From assembly GCF_023065955.2 (NCBI RefSeq), contig NW_026622808.1, positions 42,172,475 to 42,236,474 of the forward strand: a stretch of 64,000 bases of DNA, given 5' to 3'. The DNA is from Ursus arctos. Its lineage: Eukaryota; Chordata; Mammalia; Carnivora; Ursidae. A program made the position numbers and the translations under genes. Position 1 is the stretch's first letter; every line of letters starts with the position of its first letter. The notes below the pieces were generated by a model. It was not told the origin of the DNA. It made no database searches and worked only from the letters and a program-made list of their open reading frames with translations. Shown one piece after another: positions 46,488 to 56,772 of this stretch.

Positions 46488-47400
46488 TAGAACTAAGGAG
46501 TCAGAGGCTAGAATCTTCTCCAAAGTTAGCACCTTTTCATATGAACTCCTGAAATTAGGAAGGACTGCAACGAGGAAGTCATGTTGGGAAAGAGGTGAGT
46601 GAGGATCCGAGCCAAGAAGGGATCTGCCTAGTGCCTCCTAGAAGAATGAGATGGGACACGGGTTCCTAGGCCCTCAGTGGAGGACTCTTTCTACTACCAC
46701 ACTTTCTCCTTTGCCCTTTCCTCCCTTGATCTCTCCGACAAACGCTCGAAGTCTCACTTAAAACAGCCCCTTACTCAAAATAACAAGGGCTTGCCAAAAG
46801 AAGGAAAAGTTTGAAATATAGATTCCAATTAACTGCTTTCGATTGCTGGATAACTCAAGCCTTCCAGAAACTGATTCCAGCAGTATGTGTTATTTATTTA
46901 TATCCCACCCTTGTTCCAAAAATAACTTGATATATTTTGCAGAAATACATAAAATACAACCAGCTAAAAATAAGTACAATGGGGAAATTATCTCAAAGGG
47001 CAAAGAAAGGAGAGGAAAATCTAGCCTATTAAAAGTGCCTATGTTAGAACCTCATGGAAAGGTCAAGGAAGTATCAATATTCCAGAAGGAATCTCCTGGA
47101 GAAACTGTCATATACCACAAACACAATTTTATAACTGGTCGCTTACAGCCAATATTGTAGGCAACACATAATAGTGACCCATCGGTTAGGGATTGAAATG
47201 AAATGTCAACAGGAGTTTACTGGGAGGGAAGAGGCGCGAACTCCCTTTTAAAGTCTTAATAGGCAAGGTTTGATTTCTGAAACAAGTCATTCCTAAACCC
47301 TGCAGGATTGGGAAGGAAAAGAGAAAAAAAAGGGAAGGAAGAGGAAAGAAAAGAGAGTGTTGCAGAGTAGGGGGAGGCAGAGGGAACCACGACAGGCTGC
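46488..47400. other. Unique non-coding sequence
   Basis: No recognised repeat. The 105-codon plus frame at 46843-47160 has no domain I recognise, and nothing around it supports an exon. It is the least easily dismissed frame in the window. Confidence 0.4.
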
Positions 47401-47404
47401 TGTC

Positions 47405-47700
47405 AACCTAGGCATCATTTATTAAAGAACCGGAAATAATTTATTGCATAATTGGAGGTTCAAAGTCACACATCGCCTGGACTCAATTGCACTTCTGTTA
47501 TGTTATAATGCAATATAGTACAAATCAATTGGCTCAGAATTTAAAATTAGGGCCCAATTACCTGTGTAAGGGAATCATAAATCCAACTTGCATTTTTCTA
47601 ACAGGGTTAACAACTCATGATGCCAGCTTAAACTCCAGAAAATAAATTTCTTGGGCTTAAGAACAATTGGGCACGGTATTTTATCACCCTTTTCTAGTGC
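47405..47700. promoter_or_regulatory. Candidate conserved non-coding element (untested)
   Basis: A repeat-free AT-rich block packed with homeodomain-like words: ATTTATTAAAG, AATAATTTATTGCATAATTGG, CTCAATTGCAC, AAATCAATTGGC, GCCCAATTACC, TCATAAATCC and GAACAATTGGG. It contains few simple repeats and sits inside about 1.8 kb free of recognised transposons. This is the kind of sequence seen in deeply conserved developmental enhancers. Confidence 0.38.
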
Positions 47701-48275
47701 AGCAGGTTGAAAGGCTGGGGGTATTGAGGTGCAGGTTTGCGAGTGGGGGGTAGAAGCCTAAAGCAAAACAAACACAGAGCATTGACTGCTGCTGAAAACA
47801 CCAGCTACGTGGAGGAAGTCAGAACGGGAGCACTCACCTGTAGCAGGCAGTCAAAACCCAGACACCTGCGATTTGGTGAAGTAGTAAAGGCAAAACACTC
47901 CTACTGCTTTTCTTATTCAGAAAAAAGAAAAAAAAATCCCCTGGCGCTAAAGAAGTGAGATGAAATGCTAAGGGGAGGACTTCAAACCCCCACTACCAGC
48001 TCAAAACCAGGCCTTCCTGAGTGAGGTCACCGCTGCACAGAGCCAGTTTTCTCTTGCACTGCCTGTTGACTTTCTCTTCAAATGCAAACATCTGAGGGAG
48101 CACTCCGCGAAGGGGGGTGGGGGTAGAAAGCTTGGCAATGGCAGCGTTAGGATAAACTGCTACAAACTTCGTGGAGGACAGGGTAACACTGCATATGCAT
48201 ATGTATACACACATAGTCTATATTTTTGACATTCGAATTCCATTTTCATAAAATTTGCTTAAGCAATAATTGAAC
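47701..48275. other. Unique non-coding sequence
   Basis: No recognised repeat, exon or RNA gene. Confidence 0.4.
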
Positions 48276-48279
48276 AGGG

Positions 48280-48495
48280 TGCAAAGCTATGCATACAAGG
48301 TTCTCTGTTGCAACATCGCCTCTAAGAGCCAAAGTTGGAAGCAAACAAAATCCACTAAAGGGGATGATTTCAGTAAAGTATATTTCACACATACAGAGTA
48401 ATAATACTATGCGGCAATTACAGATGATAACATAAAATTCTATGCCCGTGGCATAACATAAGGTAAAACAACAACAGTATTGGATGTATCAAACT

Positions 48496-48539
<44 letters not shown>

Positions 48540-48720
48540 ATTAACGCACTGGTGAAGCAGGGAGTGTGGGACAAAACATCCCCACACATTAATCAAGGTT
48601 ATGGCTGTGTGGTAAGATGATAGGTGATATTTACTTTTCAAAAATATTTTTTCTGTGGTGTTGGATTTTTAATTTTATAACATAGGCAGGTATTCCCTTT
48701 ATCATCTGAAAAAAATATAG
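48280..48720 (+). mobile_element. Old L1M 3' end, sense
   Basis: 'aagttggaagcaaacaaaat', 'gtaataatactatgcggcaattacagatg' and 'tgatatttacttttcaaaaatattttttctgtggtgttggatttttaa' follow the L1M 3' region. The internal TG array at 48498-48541 sits where these L1 3' ends commonly carry TG repeats. Confidence 0.65.
48498..48541. repeat. (TG)n(CG)n alternating purine-pyrimidine tract
   Basis: Forty-four bases of strict purine-pyrimidine alternation: about 14 TG units followed by CGCGCGCGCACGCA. Confidence 0.95.
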
Positions 48721-49668
48721 CAATTTCTACTTTGGATCTTCTTGAAAGTCAGGGGGATGGGAGGAAGAGCAGCGATAGGAGGAAGGAGCAGAGGCCGAGC
48801 AGGAGCAGGACCCCGAGGCTTTGACAGCACAAAGCGCTTGCACCTATCCGGAGATGGCTTCTGTTTTCACACAAACCCCACTGCCTTGTACGGTTTATTG
48901 AGGAGGGAAAACAAACGCACCAAAACGGATCATTTGTTCCCTTACCTTTGTGTTCTGCGAGTCAGAAAAGCTCAGCCCAGATGCTGCTTCTGAGGGCGAA
49001 GACTATCCCTTCCAGACCTAAAATATAGCTAGCAACTTCAGGAACGGTGCCTTCCACACTGGGCTTTTGTTGCTCTATTCTCTCATCTTCCAAATGAACA
49101 TGAAAAACTGTGACTTCATGAAGTCAATTTCTCTTTTTCAAGCAAAGAAACTGCCAAAGAAACATGCGCTGAGAACACAAGTTCTCACTGACTCATGTCT
49201 GTATCTTGATTTTAGCAGGCCTACGCCGGGGGAAGATATTTGCAAAGTCAGAGCAAAAGACCTAGCAGGGCCATAGAAATCACCCAATTCAGTGGCCTCA
49301 TTTTTATCTTCCACCAAGTGAGCTGGATTAAAGCTGGGGGTCCGACTCCCAGTCTACTGTTCACAACTCTGTCTCTAATTCTGTTCAAAGATGTAACTGC
49401 AGCTTCCCTGTTCTAGAGAATATTTCTTTAGTTAATGTTGATATAAATCAGACCTTGGAGTCAGGTGTGAGATACAGAGAGAAGCAGATAGCAAAAAGCA
49501 GCAAATCTAACGTAATATACCAGTTAGCTTTTCCAGATGCATCTGAGAGATACTTTCAATAAGGGAAAACACTTCATACGCTGTTTTATACAGTACACCC
49601 TCTTGATTCTGTGATAGAAAAGGTTAAAAGTTCAGGGAGAAAAGCCAGATGGGTCATTTGATGACATT
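48721..49668. other. Unique non-coding sequence
   Basis: Purine-rich near 48750-48800. No transposon, exon or RNA gene recognised. Confidence 0.4.
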
Positions 49669-49790
49669 GGGGGGGGGGGGGGTAGAGAGAGAGAGAGGCT
49701 CTTAAGCAGGCTCCCGACCTTGAAATCATGACCTGAGCCAAAATCAAGAGTCAGACGCTTAACCGACTGAACCACCCAGGGTGCCCCCCC
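49669..49790 (-). mobile_element. SINEC fragment, minus strand
   Basis: A G-run of about 14 replaces the usual tail. After GTAGAGAGAGAGAGAG comes 'GAAATCATGACCTGAGCCAA' and the complement of the head ending ACCACCCAGGGTGCCCC. It is about 120 bp, so the 3' half is missing. Confidence 0.88.
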
Positions 49791-49859
49791 ACATTTTGGA
49801 CATTTTTTAAAGTTATACTTTCAGAAGCACATAATTTAAAGAGGTTTTTTCTTATTTCT

Positions 49860-50560
49860 ATCAAAACCAGACATATTCACTATAAGACATCTGGAAAATA
49901 AAACGAAATGTTAATAAGCAAAAAAAGATAACATCTCATACAATTCAACCAAGAGGCAACCACAGTTAAAATTTTAGCACGGTTCCCTCTGGTTTCTTTT
50001 CCTTTTTGAATGGTTGGGATCTTAATACATATGCCATTTCTAGATTGTCTTTTCACATAAATTATACCTAAGCATTTTACCAGGACATTAGAAACTATAA
50101 ATTTCAATTTAAAGTACAAACAGTGTTTCATGGTATGGGTGTGCCAAACTTTTTTATTTAACTTTTTAATATATGTTATTTAGGGGTTTCCTATTACACA
50201 CTAATGCTATAACTAACATCCTGAAAAATAAACCTTGACCTTAATTTCCAATTATCTTCTTAACTTCAGTTTCCTAAAATGGGGAATCACTAGGTTAAAT
50301 ACAATAAACATTTTAAAGTACCTGAAAGATTGTACTAAATGTTGTTGTTCCTAACAAAAGTATATAAAGGTATTAGAGTTTTTCTTTTTTTCAGTAATTA
50401 GCATATTTTTAAAACATTCTTAATTCTGCAGATGACATAGATACCGGTTTTAATATGAATCTCTTGTCACTGAATAGTTTCATATATTCATTGGACGTTG
50501 TTTCTCTTTGGGCATATCTACTGTCAAGATCTTTGCCCATTTATCTACTGAGGAAGAACA
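49860..50560 (-). mobile_element. Old L1 fragment, antisense
   Basis: 'acaattcaaccaagaggcaaccacagtt', 'tgccatttctagattgtcttttcacat', 'aggggtttcctattacacac' and 'GATCTTTGCCCATTTATCTA' are complements of an L1M 3'/ORF2 region. Confidence 0.7.
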
Positions 50561-50644
50561 CAATTTAACTGAAGACACATTTTGATTAACGATATCCAAT
50601 CATGTTTTCCTTGATGACTAAAATGAAAAGAGATTTTTAAAAAA

Positions 50645-50705
50645 CTTAGGTACAGTTGACACATAATGTTACATTAGTTTCAGGTGTACGACATACTGAT
50701 AAAAA
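50645..50705 (-). mobile_element. Short carnivore L1 3' fragment, antisense
   Basis: 'ACATTAGTTTCAGGTGTACG' preceded by 'ggtacagttgacacataatg' matches the same L1 3' motif seen at 750-785. Confidence 0.65.
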
Positions 50706-51620
50706 AATAGAACTCTTAAACAACTTATCTAACCTTGCTGAGCTCATGAAGAAAACAAACTGCTGGCATGATCAGTTACAGGATGGAGAGAAACTAGCAG
50801 AACACACTGTTTTCCCAAGTATATTTTGTATGGGCTCCATTTAGTTAATGAAATGTTTGTGCAACTTCCTGTGACTGCTGATTCCAAGTATCAGATTAAC
50901 AAACTGTTGAAAATAAAATGAAGAGCTACATGGTATTTCTCTAGTGTGTGGCATATGAAAAATACAAACTATCTTTTTAAAAACTGTGTGTCTGGTTCAC
51001 ACTAGCAGACTGAGCAAACCCATTACCTCCTCTCCCAAAGTACCTTCTAAATGATACTGAAGGAGTACAAAGGTGTAAAACCCATAACCACAAAAAGAAT
51101 GAGAAGAAGCCATTAGAAGATGAGGGATTACAGTAAGAGTCTGTTGACTTATGAACCATAGCAAAGAAAACCACAGCCTAAAAGGGGATTTCAAGCAAAG
51201 GAGAGAACAGGGCTGCCTGACAGTACCCCAGAAAGACTCAAGTTTCAGAAACAGCAGGTACAACAGTGGGTGGAGTTGGGGGCCGGGGCGAGTGCTGAAA
51301 GGAGGACATTACCTACACGTCAGTATATGTAACATCAACCCACCCTCCCGGCTGTCCATGTTGACTGGACTTGAAGCTTTGAGGCAATAAGAAAAAAGTG
51401 TCTGGGGAAAATGAGGACAGTTTTCATGGGTGTTTAAACCTCATTCTGACAAGTTGAGATTCCCTTCATTCCTATCCACAGACTCTAAACTTCGACCCTT
51501 TAAGCAGGCCATTTATAAGACCCATCCACTTAAAAATAGTTTGTAGACAGCCTTTCTATGGCCTCATTCTTTAAAACCCAACCCCAGATCACCAGGAATC
51601 TAATATGCCAAGAAAAGCCA
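50706..51620. other. Unique non-coding sequence
   Basis: Nothing recognised. Frames at 50977-51263 (minus) and 51151-51390 (plus) overlap and are unsupported. Confidence 0.4.
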
Positions 51621-51624
51621 CGAC

Positions 51625-51652
51625 AAAAAAAAAAAAAAAAAAAAAAAAAAAG
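51625..51652. repeat. Poly-A run
   Basis: About 27 consecutive A. Confidence 0.9.
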
Positions 51653-52381
51653 ATCAAGGAAAACAACAGAAAATATGACATTGAGAAACAGACAATATAG
51701 AGAAAAGATACAACCTTTAAGGAAAAATCTATTTAATACCCTTAAGAATGATTTCAGGAGATTTGGTAACAGCATGACAAAGACATTTAAATTATATTTA
51801 AAAGCGGCAGCCAGATAACAAGAAAGATCTCCTGGGAATTATATGATTCCTTAAATTAACAATTCTACACAAACTTTGATGGCAAAGTTGGAGAAATCTC
51901 CTAGACTATTGACTAAATACACAATTATGCAAGAAAAAAAAATGAGTTATACAGATGCTCAAACCAGGAGTTCTAAGAATGCACTAGTAGGAGTTTCAGA
52001 ATGAGCAAAAAGAAAACTGGAGTAGAGAAAATTATCAAAGCAATTACATTAGAAAATTTCTCCGAGCTAAAGGGAGATATGAATCTTCAAAGTACAGGAA
52101 TCTACTCAGTGAGAAGGAGATGTAGTGCCAGAAAACCAAGGTTAAAGAGAAATTCCTGATAGCTTCCTAAGAAGAAAAAGAAAACAAACAAAAAGGTAGC
52201 CTACGAAAGAAGTGAGGCTCAGAGTACCATCAGATTTAACAGCAGCAATGTTGGATGCTAAAAGGCAGTAGTAAAAAAATTATTTTCAATACAAAAGTCT
52301 ATACCCAAACTTTGGGAGCAAAATTTAAAAATTACAAACTGCCAGGACTCAGAAAGTTCACCTCCCAGTCACCCTTTCTTG

Positions 52382-52436
52382 GAAAAATTACAAGCAAAAT
52401 TAAGTAAGTGAAAAATTAATTACAAGCAAAATTAAG
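52382..52436. repeat. Imperfect tandem duplication of about 27 bp
   Basis: ATTACAAGCAAAATTAAG occurs in two adjacent copies, separated by GTAAGTGAAAAATTA, immediately before the purine tract. Confidence 0.9.
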
Positions 52437-52474
52437 AGAAAGAAAGAAAGGGAGAGAGAGAGAGAGAGAGAGAA

Positions 52475-52505
<31 letters not shown>

Positions 52506-52636
52506 AAGAAAGAGAGAGAGAAGAAAGAAAGAAAGAAAGAAAGAAAGAGAAAGAAAGAGAGAGAGAGGGAGGGGGAAGGAAGGAAGGAAGGAAGGAAGGA
52601 AGGAAGGAAGGAAGGAAGGAAGGAAGGAGGAAGGAG
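52434..52636. repeat. 203-nt uninterrupted homopurine tract
   Basis: A mosaic of (GA)n, (GAAA)n and (GGAA)n with no pyrimidine on the plus strand from 52434 to 52636. It generates poly-Ser/Phe/Leu frames in all three minus-strand phases (52400-52838), none of them a gene. Confidence 0.97.
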
Positions 52637-53445
52637 CAAGGAAGCCAGCCAGCCTGTTGGATCCAGCAAGCAGAGAATCCCACCCTGGGGAGCAATGGGC
52701 AAACCTCAAGCTGATCCGATACTGCAGGTCTACAGAGCAACCTGTGGAAATGGGAGCAAATGGAGATCTACAAGAAGGAGGGAGAACAATAAAACAAAGA
52801 CGGCATTCTGAGCTTTGAAACCTTGTTGACTGAGGCACACACTCAGGAAAGACAAGAAGACATCAGAAATCCCAGCAGAGACAAGTAACTTTATAAGAAA
52901 GATGTGAAATATGTATCACACACACTAACAGATGGAATGATTTTTGACAAAATGACAAAGGAAGAGCATCCATTTGAACCTGATTCTAGGCACAGTCTCT
53001 TTGGAGTATCACAGGAGATGTGACACTGTAACCACAGAGAACACCCGGGTCTGTGGTAAATAATTTAACAAAGTCCTAATTATGCAAATCCTTTTCCTTA
53101 TTTTCAACTTTGGAAAAATCACAAAGATCACGCTGGTGACAGCAAATGTAAATTAAACTTGGCAAGGCAAAAATAATGGAAAAGCAGAAGGGGAAGAATA
53201 TTGAAGAAAACTGAAGAAAAGGGTCTGAGTGCTTGTGTCTCACCTGCCCGGGGAAGGAGGTAAGAGATACTGACCAGATTGATGACCCAATAAGGGGGAG
53301 TTTAAATCGGTTTAGAAGTGGCAAGAACAAAGGAAGTTGAAAATAATGTCACATTATAGTGGAGAATGTGAAAAGGTAAGTGTTAATTAAGCTAAATCCT
53401 TCTCTTTCTTAGAAGAAAATCAGTATTTAACATATAAAATGGATA

Positions 53446-53644
53446 GGGGCGCCCTGGTGGCGCAGTCATTAGGCGTCTGCCTTCAGCTCAGGGCGTGATC
53501 CCAGAGTCCTGGGATCGAGCCCCACATCAGGCTCCTCCGCTGGGAGCCTGCTTCTTCCTCTCCCACTCCCCCTGCTTGTGTTCCCTCTCTCGCTGGCTGT
53601 CTCTCTCTATCAAATAAATAAATAAAATCTTAAAAAAAAAAAAC
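53446..53644 (+). mobile_element. SINEC, full length, well preserved
   Basis: GGGGCGCCCTGGTGGCGCAG head, 'GGGCGTGATCCCAGAGTCCT' body, TCAGGCTCCTCCGC block and AAATA/poly-A tail. A perfect 17-bp target duplication, AACATATAAAATGGATA, lies at 53429-53445 and 53645-53661. It is the longest perfect duplication in the window, so this is one of the younger insertions. Confidence 0.96.
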
Positions 53645-53661
53645 AACATATAAAATGGATA

Positions 53662-54425
53662 AAATACCATCTAGCTATATTGAGCTAAAACCAGGAATAA
53701 GTTACAGTGTTCCATTTAGTGGGACCAACTAGAAGGGGAAAGGATGGAGTTGGGGGAGGTTAGTTTTCATTGCAAATATTTCTAAATTATTTGTTTGGTA
53801 ACTATGTGCCAGTTATTGCTTTCATAAAAACAAAACAAAAAAGAAAGTTCTATAAAGAGCAAGTGCATTGTGAGCTGTCCTTTACTAAAAACAAAAATAA
53901 ACACTTGAGCCTGGATAAAATGTCTTCTGAGTCTCTGAACAACTCTACAGGAGCAGTAAATTTCATGTAACTGGGTTTATTTATAATAAGAAGGGAGCAA
54001 ATGCAGTGTACAGAAATCAGACACGTCATTTTTTTTTCCACAACAGAACAATTAAGCTTTCATTAGAACTTAATGACAGGATGACATTCTGGGGTTTGGA
54101 GGGTAAGCACATCCCCTTCATTATCAAATAAAAAAATATCCAGTATCAAGAGGCACTCTTTATCCTGGATTCTGCCCCCACACAACCTCCCTGCAAGCCC
54201 CATCATGACCCCAGATAAAGATGGAAATCAAAAGTTCCCTGGTGCTAACTGCATGTTCTCTCATTCTCAAGATTGCTGATTCTTAGCCATTTCATATTAA
54301 TAGCACCAAAAATGGACAGCAAGTACACATTTGAATGCCCAGCGAGGTACATTTCCCAGACTGCAATTTTGAATGGGCTAGTTGTTTGAGATAGGCAAGA
54401 CACTAGTGATCCATGTTTGGACTAC
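53662..54425. other. Unique non-coding sequence
   Basis: Nothing recognised. Confidence 0.4.
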
Positions 54426-54429
54426 CATG

Positions 54430-54950
54430 GCCATCTGTCCTGAAGCCCTGGCATTCATGTTATTTAGAACAGCCTGGGTAAACTTATTATCGCACCCTCT
54501 TCTTGGTTCTGAGTTCAATTACAATCCCTAGCAGTTTAAATGATAGCTGCTGTGCTATAATCTAAAATAAATTGCTTTTCTCAAGAAGCCATGTAAGCTT
54601 TTGCACTGCAACTTAGCGCAGCGGCTGGTTTTATCTCATCTGAAATTCAAGCGGGATACAAAAGATGGGCCTCTGAACTCCGGTTTTTAACCTTGAACGG
54701 CATTCTTCTACAATTTGGGGGCTCTCCGTTTACCCACAATTCCTATCCCGGAACTAGATGTCTGGGAAAGCAACATTGTATTTTCTTTTTTTTGTAATGT
54801 AAATCATTGTGTTGCTTTTGTTTTTATTTTTCTATGCAAGCCTCACACTTCACTTGGGCATTTTTGAAAGAGCTGTATTACTTCGGGGCAAGATTTGTTC
54901 TCCCCGTTCTCACGGCTGGGAAGCTCGTCCACCCCCATAGACCAAGACAA
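54430..54950. promoter_or_regulatory. Candidate conserved non-coding element (untested)
   Basis: A repeat-free block with words such as TTGGTTCTGAGTTCAATTAC, 'ctgctgtgctataatctaaaataaattgc', GCAACTTAGCGCAGCGG and CCGTTTACCCACAATTCC, and several retained CpGs in CpG-poor surroundings. It lies in about 2 kb without recognised transposons. Confidence 0.33.
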
Positions 54951-55730
54951 CAAATGTAGAATCATAAGCATCTAAATGAACCCCCGAGTACCACTGCAAC
55001 TGTGTTCAAATTCAACTCCTTCCCCTCTCTTTCCTGGGAAAGGAAATAAAGGAAAGTGCTCAAAACCCGAAGTGGAAATTCTACCTTCCCCCCTCTCACC
55101 TCCGTGTGAGTTTTCCCCAAAAGTCCATAGGCCTGAGCTCACAACTTCCTCTGAGCACATCCAGACCCAGTGTCTCAGGAGGCACACAGCTGCCTTGGCG
55201 CTCCTCTGATAGACATGGCTTCTGATCCCTTCCCTGCCTTTCCACAAAGGCAACTGAAAGGTTTCCAATGCTCACTATATTCTTTCAGATTTAACAAGGC
55301 AGCATAATTAGCACTGCTGTTTTTCCACCAGTCAACAAGAGAAAATTGCCCTTCCAAAAGATTTTTTCACATGTACAAAAATAATCCATTAATACTTTTC
55401 CCTTTGAGATTTTTTTTTTTTTTTCCCTATTGAGATTGAAAGAAACTGGTTTGGGGTGTGCACTATGGTGATATGCACTCAGCAGCATTTCTCTGAAAGG
55501 GGCAACTTCTTTATTCCACCAAAAAGAATAGCCAGAACAAAAACCCAAAATGAGCATTTTAGACCCATTCAAACTCAAACTCAGAGCCACTGTGAAAGCA
55601 AGGAAGTTCTATTTCTTTGTATCACATGCATGCAGCCAAGGCAAGGGATAAGATGGAATGTTCCTCCGAAGTCAAGTGAATCCTGCAGTTCTGTTGCATG
55701 AGATCTTAGAATCCCAGAAAGAGACAAACT
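54951..55730. other. Unique non-coding sequence
   Basis: A T-run near 55411-55425. Frames at 54972-55268, 54976-55209 and 55291-55590 overlap on opposite strands and resemble nothing known. Confidence 0.4.
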
Positions 55731-55731
55731 G

Positions 55732-55907
55732 CACTGGTTTTTGACCAAGGTTCTTAGGAGGAATTAGGAAATGTCCCAATAATGGGGGCATGTCTGACAC
55801 GTAGGGAACATTCTAAATGTTGCTAAAAGTTCTACGGTGTGTTTTTTCCACACAAAAAAGAATTATCCCACCCAGGATGCCAACAGATTCCCCCTTGGGA
55901 AACACTG
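55732..55907 (+). mobile_element. MER20-like hAT-Charlie DNA transposon
   Basis: 'CACTGGTTTTTGACCAAGG' at the left and '...TTGGGAAACACTG' at the right are degenerate terminal repeats. Between them 'aggaaatgtcccaataatggg', 'aacattctaaatgttgctaaaagttctac' and 'aaaaaagaattatcccaccc' follow MER20. Non-autonomous and old. Confidence 0.7.
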
Positions 55908-56205
55908 ACCTCAGTTGAGAGAAAGTTCAATGATCCAATAAAGTACAATGAGCTCCTGGCCCAGGGTCCCTCATTTTCTCATTTTGCAAACCCTGGGCTG
56001 GTGGCAGATACTGACTGAGGAAGCATCTAGTGGTTTAAAGAAGGCAAGTCACTTACTGATTCAACAAATATGTATTAATTTCCTCCTATGTATGGTGTAA
56101 TAAATGCTCTACATATAACAGATCATAATCTTCCCTTTTAGGAAGCTTAAAATGCCATTTTTCTCCATAAAGTTCTTCCTAATGCTTTAAGTTACAAGTT
56201 ACAAG
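55908..56205. other. Unique non-coding sequence
   Basis: Nothing recognised. Confidence 0.4.
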
Positions 56206-56209
56206 TAAA

Positions 56210-56468
56210 GAGAGAGAATAGCCTATCAGTTAGGGCTATGGATACTGGAGCCAAAGATTCTTGGATTCTAATCCAAGTTCTGCCACTTACTAGGCTTGTG
56301 ACTTTAGACTGATTGCTTAATCTCACTGCGTCTTGCTTTCCTTATTAGAAAATGGGGATAACACTGCTGCTCACCTCATAAGGTTGTTTTGAGGATTAAA
56401 TGGAGTTATTAATAATATAAAATCATTAGAACAGCACATAGCACATAGTAGAGGCTCAAAGTATTATA
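56210..56468 (+). mobile_element. MIR, nearly full length
   Basis: 'atcagttagggctatggatactggagcc', 'AAGTTCTGCCACTTACTAGG', 'gcttaatctcactgcgtcttgctttcc', 'aaaatggggataacactgctgctcacctcataaggttg' and 'gcacatagcacatagtagaggctcaaagta' follow MIR end to end. Confidence 0.92.
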
Positions 56469-56735
56469 CATCTATAACTTACATATCTATAAATCTTTTT
56501 ATAAAGTGTTTAATATATAATTTTAATTGAAATTATTTTGGGATGATTATAGATTCACATGTATTTGTAAGATACAATACAGAGAGATCCCGTGTATACT
56601 TTATCCAGTTTCACCTAGTGGTGCCACTTTGCAAAACCAGAGTATAACAGCACAACTAGGATACTGACACTGATACAATATACTGATCTTATTCAGCATT
56701 CCCACCAAATCCCAGTTTTACTTGTACTCATTTTC

Positions 56736-56772
56736 GTGTGTGTGTGTGTATGTGTGTGTGTGTGTGTGTGTA
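56736..56772. repeat. (TG)n microsatellite
   Basis: TG array with one TA interruption inside the antisense L1. Confidence 0.95.

Larger units (their letters stand above)
51653..53400 (+). mobile_element. Probable L1M-type 5' region, sense, split by a purine tract
   Basis: 'gatttaacagcagcaatgttggatgctaaaaggcagtag', 'caaaagtctatacccaaact' and 'ttcacctcccagtcaccctttcttggaaaaatta' follow the 5' part of old L1M elements in sense orientation. Sequence after the purine tract ('gagcaatgggcaaacctc', 'aaatggagatctacaagaagg') probably continues it. The borders are uncertain. Confidence 0.55.

Noticed and set aside
52400..52838. Three overlapping minus-strand frames of 100-140 codons
   Set aside because: They translate a purine/pyrimidine simple repeat, giving Ser/Phe/Leu/Pro runs in all phases. 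No frame is preferred and no domain is present.
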